A stretch of DNA of 64,000 bases, taken from Hyphomonas sp. Mor2. GTDB lineage: Bacteria; Pseudomonadota; Alphaproteobacteria; Caulobacterales; Hyphomonadaceae. Location: NCBI RefSeq assembly GCF_001854405.1, contig NZ_CP017718.1:1860001-1924000 (forward strand), in the 5' to 3' direction. Both the position numbers and the translations under genes were made by a program. Below are positions 60,528 through 64,000 of the stretch, piece after piece (position 1 is the first letter of the stretch; each line of letters starts with the position of its first letter). The notes beneath the pieces were generated by a model. The model made no database searches, was not told the DNA's origin, and worked only from the letters and a program-made list of their open reading frames with translations.

Positions 60528-61172
60528 TCAATCAGCCGCCATGGCCTCAGCTGAATCGGGAGCCTCCTCCGCGCTCGGCTGAGGCGGACTCGGTGGGCGC
60601 GGCGTGTTGATCGAAGTCGCGATCCAGTGAATGGCAGCGACCCACAGCAAATCCCCGTGCAATTCCATCTGGTGGCTGAAATACAGACCGCCGAACCCGG
60701 CGCCGACACACCAATGCCATTTCCAGCGCAGCGTGAAATAATGCATCGCCCCGAACATCAGTGCACTGAGCGCTGCGGCCAGCCAGACTGTCGCCCCGAA
60801 TCCTTCCAGCACTTGCGGGAGGGCCAGTCTGAACACCCATTCTTCCCAGACCGACAAGACGCCGAGATACAGAACCCAACCCAATCGCGCGCTGCTCCAG
60901 CGACCATCAATGCGCCACGTATAGGCACTCAAGGCCAGTAAAATGACGACAAAACCGACCGCATATCTCGGAGGATCGGCTGAAACACCAGCTAAACTGC
61001 CGGCCAGGACGTTGCGCAGGCCAGGATCACTGAGAAAACACAGTGCGAGTACGAGTCCGGGCAGCCCATGTCGCAGGAAGACCTCTCGAAAAGAGGACAA
61101 CCGGGCACCGGTAAAATCCTTGTCGCGCTGGAGACGACGTTTACGAGGGCGCAAGGCGGCGGTTCGGAGCAT
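60528..61172 (-). CDS. CPBP-family intramembrane protease-like protein
   Basis: A 214-residue membrane protein with about five or six helices. The CPBP (CAAX/bacteriocin-processing) motifs are seen as W-E-E-W-V-F-R (EExxxR) near residue 109 and F-G-A-M-H near 140, with a later H-W pair. The basic, Arg/Lys-rich N-terminus and the Pro/Ser-rich, acidic C-terminus are soluble. It should cleave within or near membranes, perhaps processing prenylated or small peptides; the substrate is unknown. Confidence 0.85.
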   Translation of the reverse strand: MLRTAALRPRKRRLQRDKDFTGARLSSFREVFLRHGLPGLVLALCFLSDPGLRNVLAGSLAGVSADPPRYAVGFVVILLALSAYTWRIDGRWSSARLGWVLYLGVLSVWEEWVFRLALPQVLEGFGATVWLAAALSALMFGAMHYFTLRWKWHWCVGAGFGGLYFSHQMELHGDLLWVAAIHWIATSINTPRPPSPPQPSAEEAPDSAEAMAAD

Positions 61173-61242
61173 GTCGGCGACCTAATAGGCGTTCGACGAT
61201 TATGGAAAGCGAAGAAGCTTCCTCCAGGCCGAATAAAGGCGA

Positions 61243-61267
61243 AAGCCCGAGGTCGATCCCCGGGCTT
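61243..61267 (-). terminator. Terminator after the DUF3126 gene
   Basis: On the minus strand AAGCCCGGGG-ATCGA-CCTCGGGCTT forms a 10-bp stem with one mismatch and a 5-nt loop, followed by the T-richer TCGCCTTTATT. It lies 30 bp after the DUF3126 stop and so fits as its intrinsic terminator. Confidence 0.8.
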
Positions 61268-61296
61268 CCTGAATTTTTGGGTTTGAGGTCTGCTGT

Positions 61297-61509
61297 TCAG
61301 TTCGCGCCGATATCCTCAGCCAGAACGGTCATGTTCAGCGCATAGCTGGTTTCGCCATCATCGACGTCCTTGTAGACCACAGCGAGGAATTCAGCGCCCA
61401 GATAAACTTCGACGGAATCATCGGTTTCCTTGCGGGCTATCAGGCGCAGGCCCGGATTGAGCTTTTCCTTCAGATACGCCTCGAGGCGCAAGACTTCTTC
61501 GCGGTCCAT
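61297..61509 (-). CDS. DUF3126 protein
   Basis: A 70-residue protein matching DUF3126: L-E-A-Y-L-K-E-K-L-N near residue 9, D-S-V-E-V-Y-L-G near 31 and the ending T-V-L-A-E-D-I. It is an alphaproteobacterial small protein of unknown function, probably soluble. A terminator follows at 61243-61267, so it is likely a single-gene transcript. Confidence 0.92.
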   Translation of the reverse strand: MDREEVLRLEAYLKEKLNPGLRLIARKETDDSVEVYLGAEFLAVVYKDVDDGETSYALNMTVLAEDIGAN

Positions 61510-61591
61510 GCCACTCTCCTATTCATACAGTCGCCCTGCCATAACCGCATGCGCCCGGCCTGCAAACAGCTGCCTGCTGAAATCAACAGAA

Positions 61592-61957
61592 TTAGTTGTA
61601 ATAACCGCCGCGTTCCTTGGATTCCAAGGTGGCTTCAGGCTCCGGCGGGTTGACGGTGCGCCAGAGTTGGGCGCTGCCCCACCAGAGTAATTCAACCACG
61701 GCGCGGGCGATCAAGGTCATCAGGATCCCGAAGATCGATGCTTCATTGATAAACACCCGAAATACGGCCACGCCCTGCTCACCCAGGGCCGGATTACGGA
61801 CCCAGTTCAGATTGGCGATATAGTTCGCGAAATCGTTGACGGTGTTGAAGACACCGGGCGCGAACAACACGCCCAGCATCATCAAGACCAGGACCATGAA
61901 AAAGGTCGCGATAATCTTGGAAGACGCGTTCGAGAACGAACGAAACAATACCCACAT
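61592..61957 (-). CDS. Hypothetical membrane protein with two helices
   Basis: A 121-residue protein with helices near residues 12-32 and 75-95, joined by a loop containing Y-I-A-N-L-N-W, and a Pro/Glu-rich tail ending G-G-Y-Y-N. I do not recognise it. It lies between DUF3126 (82 bp) and the enoyl-CoA hydratase (68 bp), all on the minus strand, and may be transcribed alone. Confidence 0.72.
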   Translation of the reverse strand: MWVLFRSFSNASSKIIATFFMVLVLMMLGVLFAPGVFNTVNDFANYIANLNWVRNPALGEQGVAVFRVFINEASIFGILMTLIARAVVELLWWGSAQLWRTVNPPEPEATLESKERGGYYN

Positions 61958-62025
61958 TTTCTGTCACCCCTCATTATTTCCCGGCACCATACCGGGATGA
62001 CCGAGAGACGACAAACCGATTTTAC

Positions 62026-62805
62026 TTATTCGCCGGACCAGTTGGGCTTGCGCTTCTGCGAGAAAGCCAGTGGACCTTCAATGAAATCCGGGCCTTTGAA
62101 CAGATTGGCGATGGCCTCATACTTCATCGAGAAGGCGTCTTCAAAGTTGGCCGTGTCGAGACCTTTCAGAGCGACTTCCTTGGTCGTGCGCACCGAGGTT
62201 GGCGAGCATTCCGCGATCATTCCGGCCCAGCGCATCGCAGCATCCATGAGCTCAGCCTGCGGGACGACTTCATTGACGAAGCCGAGCTCTTTGCCTTCAT
62301 CCGCCATGACATGACGGCCGGTCAACATCATGCCCATGGCGCGTTTCAGACCGATCTGCCGTGGCAGACGATGAAGACCACCCGCGAGTGCCGCCAGGCC
62401 AACTTTTGGTTCTGGCAGGGCAAATCGGGCATTGTCCGAGGCGATGATCAGATCACACGCGAGCGCGATCTCGAATCCGCCGCCCATGGCAACGCCGTTC
62501 ACCGCTGCGATGACCGGTTTGAACAAGTCATAGCGATTGGTCATACCGCCAAAGCCGCTCGGCACGGAGAACATGTCGCCGCCTTCAGCCTGATACCGCA
62601 GATCATTGCCCGCACAGAAGGCCCGGTCTCCGGCCCCCGTAATGATCGCCACCCACAGATTCTTATCGGCGGCGAACTTGTCGAGCACCTCGCCCATATC
62701 GCGGCTGGCCGGCGGATGCACCGCATTCATTTTATCCGGTCGATTGATCTCGATGATCAGGATATTGCCTTCGACCTTGGTATTCACAAATTCGCTCTCA
62801 ATCAT
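62026..62805 (-). CDS. Enoyl-CoA hydratase/crotonase family protein
   Basis: A 259-residue crotonase. F-C-A-G-N-D-L gives the first oxyanion segment, G-G-G-F-E-I-A-L-A keeps the first catalytic Glu, and L-P-E-P-K-V-G keeps the second, so real hydratase activity is plausible. This contrasts with the crotonase at 33456. ATG 62805 follows GGGAGGTCC. It is divergent from the GYF-like gene. Confidence 0.92.
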   Translation of the reverse strand: MIESEFVNTKVEGNILIIEINRPDKMNAVHPPASRDMGEVLDKFAADKNLWVAIITGAGDRAFCAGNDLRYQAEGGDMFSVPSGFGGMTNRYDLFKPVIAAVNGVAMGGGFEIALACDLIIASDNARFALPEPKVGLAALAGGLHRLPRQIGLKRAMGMMLTGRHVMADEGKELGFVNEVVPQAELMDAAMRWAGMIAECSPTSVRTTKEVALKGLDTANFEDAFSMKYEAIANLFKGPDFIEGPLAFSQKRKPNWSGE

Positions 62806-62879
62806 TGGGACCTCCCGGATGGTTTGATTTCGCGCTAGGCTATGGTCTGACAGATCCGAATCAAGGATGACGTGGCGAC

Positions 62880-63407
62880 ATGGTCTCGAAAGATGCCCTC
62901 GATCTCTCGCAAGTTGATCCGCCTATCTGGCGGATCATGGTCGCCGATATTGTGTATGGCCCCTACACGTTGGGACAAATGCGCGGATTCGTCGATGAAG
63001 GGCGACTGACAACCGGTTCGAGCGTTTCTCGCGGCGATGGCGGCGCCTTTCGTGAAGCTGGCGCCTATCTCGACCTCGCCGCTCTGTTCCCGCATCGCAT
63101 GCCGCCGTCAAAAGACGACAAGCCGGCACCGTCAAACTTCCTGATCACGGTGCAATCTGATCCCGATGGACGGCGGGCCGTCATCTCCGTGCTCAATCAG
63201 AGCGGACGATTTTCTGAACTCATGTCAGGAACATTCATTCTGAACGCCGAAGTCACCGCTTATGACTTGCGCACGCAGCTTTCCACTGTTCTCGCTGAGC
63301 GCGGTAAATTCGTCATCGTCAACGCGGATACTGGCCAGCTCGCCTGGATGGGCCTGGGCGCCGACACCGACCAGCATGCCCGCGCCATCTGGAAGCGCGG
63401 CGACTAG
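62880..63407 (+). CDS. GYF-like domain protein
   Basis: A 175-residue protein with no signal peptide. Residues about 16-50 resemble a GYF_2 domain: W-R-I-M-V-A-D-I-V-Y-G-P-Y-T, then L-G-Q-M-R-G-F-V-D-E-G-R-L and a G-S-S-V-S-R step. The second half (residues about 85-170) is not recognised. GYF domains bind proline-rich peptides. The stop is shared in a CTAG with the convergent GMC oxidoreductase gene. Confidence 0.72.
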   Translation: MVSKDALDLSQVDPPIWRIMVADIVYGPYTLGQMRGFVDEGRLTTGSSVSRGDGGAFREAGAYLDLAALFPHRMPPSKDDKPAPSNFLITVQSDPDGRRAVISVLNQSGRFSELMSGTFILNAEVTAYDLRTQLSTVLAERGKFVIVNADTGQLAWMGLGADTDQHARAIWKRGD

Positions 63408-64000
63408 GCGGCGATCTCGACGGTTTCTTGCGGCAAGGGCGCGATACCGCGGATCGAATCAGCAATTTTCTCGGCAACCATGATGGTCGGCGCATTGGTG
63501 TTGCCGCCGATCAGGGTTGGCATGACAGATGCGTCCACCACCCGCAAACCATCGACGCCGCGCACTCTCAACTCCCCGTCGAGCGGTTGATCCTCCTGGA
63601 TCCCCATCGCAACAGTCCCCACCGGATGGTAGATGGTCTCGCCAAACTGGCGAATGAAGGCATCTATCTCTTCATCACTCTGGACACTCGCGCCAGGCAG
63701 CGCTTCGGCGCCGCGAATAGGCGACAAGGCGTTCTGACCAGCAATGTCGCGCATCATCTTGACGGATTCTCGCATCGTGACGCGGTCTGTCTCGGTGGCG
63801 AGATAATTCGGGTCGATCAGCGGGTGATCAAATGGATCATTCGATTGGATCAGCACCGTACCCCGGCTATCTGGCCGCAACTGGCAGGAGTGGATGGTAA
63901 ACCCATCCTTCTTGTAATCGTAATTGCCATGATCGCGCATCATCGCATTGACCAGGTGCAACTGAATGTCAGGACGGTCGAGGCCTTCACGCGTTTTCAG
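63404..64000 (-). CDS. GMC-family oxidoreductase (choline dehydrogenase-like), C-terminal part
   Basis: About 198 residues of a minus-strand gene whose start lies beyond the right edge; the frame is open to 64000 (L-K-T-R-E-G-L-D-R-P-D-I-Q at the edge). It contains the GMC C-terminal domain: S-R-G-T-V, Y-H-P-V-G-T-V-A-M-G with an active-site His, D-A-S-V-M-P and G-G-N-T-N-A-P-T-I-M-V-A-E-K. Full-length members have about 530-560 residues and oxidise alcohols such as choline using FAD. It overlaps the GYF-like gene stop by 4 bp. Confidence 0.93.
   Translation of the reverse strand: MKTREGLDRPDIQLHLVNAMMRDHGNYDYKKDGFTIHSCQLRPDSRGTVLIQSNDPFDHPLIDPNYLATETDRVTMRESVKMMRDIAGQNALSPIRGAEALPGASVQSDEEIDAFIRQFGETIYHPVGTVAMGIQEDQPLDGELRVRGVDGLRVVDASVMPTLIGGNTNAPTIMVAEKIADSIRGIAPLPQETVEIAA

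Overview
The window looks like a chromosomal segment of a marine or aquatic alphaproteobacterium, most likely in or near the Hyphomonadaceae (Hyphomonas/Hirschia/Henriciella-like). The reasons are the high-GC coding bias, the alphaproteobacterial families DUF2336, DUF3126 and DUF1330, a ParE-type topoisomerase, a tRNA-His with A73 opposite an encoded G1:U72 pair, many lipoproteins and periplasmic hydrolases, and a beta-helix/diheme-cytochrome gene pair whose TIGRFAM families I recall as partly named after Hyphomonas neptunium. I see no prophage, insertion sequence, CRISPR array or rRNA. Family calls come from reading motifs, not from searches.

Positions 1-8165 are an alpha-glucan utilisation locus: a GH97 glucosidase (truncated by the left edge), a lipoprotein esterase, a lipoprotein GH15 glucoamylase on the opposite strand, a lipoprotein-like GH13 amylase and an SLC45/GPH-type sugar symporter. 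It is followed by a 10-bp tandem repeat and a hairpin. Positions 8301-15225 are two facing transcription units, GST-like protein/sulfatase/TetR regulator/membrane protein on plus and DsbA-HCCA-isomerase-like protein/DUF1330/metallo-beta-lactamase-fold hydrolase on minus. Their two outer promoters carry the same 20-bp operator-like element, which suggests one regulon, probably controlled by the TetR protein.

Positions 15424-19291 hold the beta-helix/diheme-cytochrome pair, a sulfotransferase and a DUF3291 protein. At 19667-21289 lies an unusual PAS-like/LuxR-HTH/alpha-beta-hydrolase fusion regulator preceded by a long inverted repeat, then tRNA-Asp, an AsmA protein, an M1 aminopeptidase, a luciferase-like monooxygenase, an M14 carboxypeptidase, an Old-Yellow-Enzyme family protein and parE (30435-32432).

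Positions 32526-41247 carry a JmjC/cupin-like protein, a crotonase-NUDIX pair, a degenerate EAL protein facing DUF2336, a class III CoA-transferase and a run of membrane proteins including a MAPEG protein. Positions 41323-47257 hold a tyrosine phosphatase, a PapD-like chaperone overlapping a secreted Ca-binding-like protein with no usher next to it, the infA-paaI-maf operon, a fatty-acid desaturase and a second sulfotransferase; tRNA-His follows.

Positions 47545-64000 contain a Baeyer-Villiger-type monooxygenase, the translationally coupled alpha-2-macroglobulin/PBP1C pair, an HI0933-family flavoprotein with a DUF454 membrane protein, a gamma-carbonic anhydrase, a PhoH ATPase with a hairpin-plus-U-run leader, nitronate monooxygenase, a CPBP intramembrane protease, small conserved proteins, an enoyl-CoA hydratase, a GYF-like protein and the C-terminus of a GMC oxidoreductase cut by the right edge.
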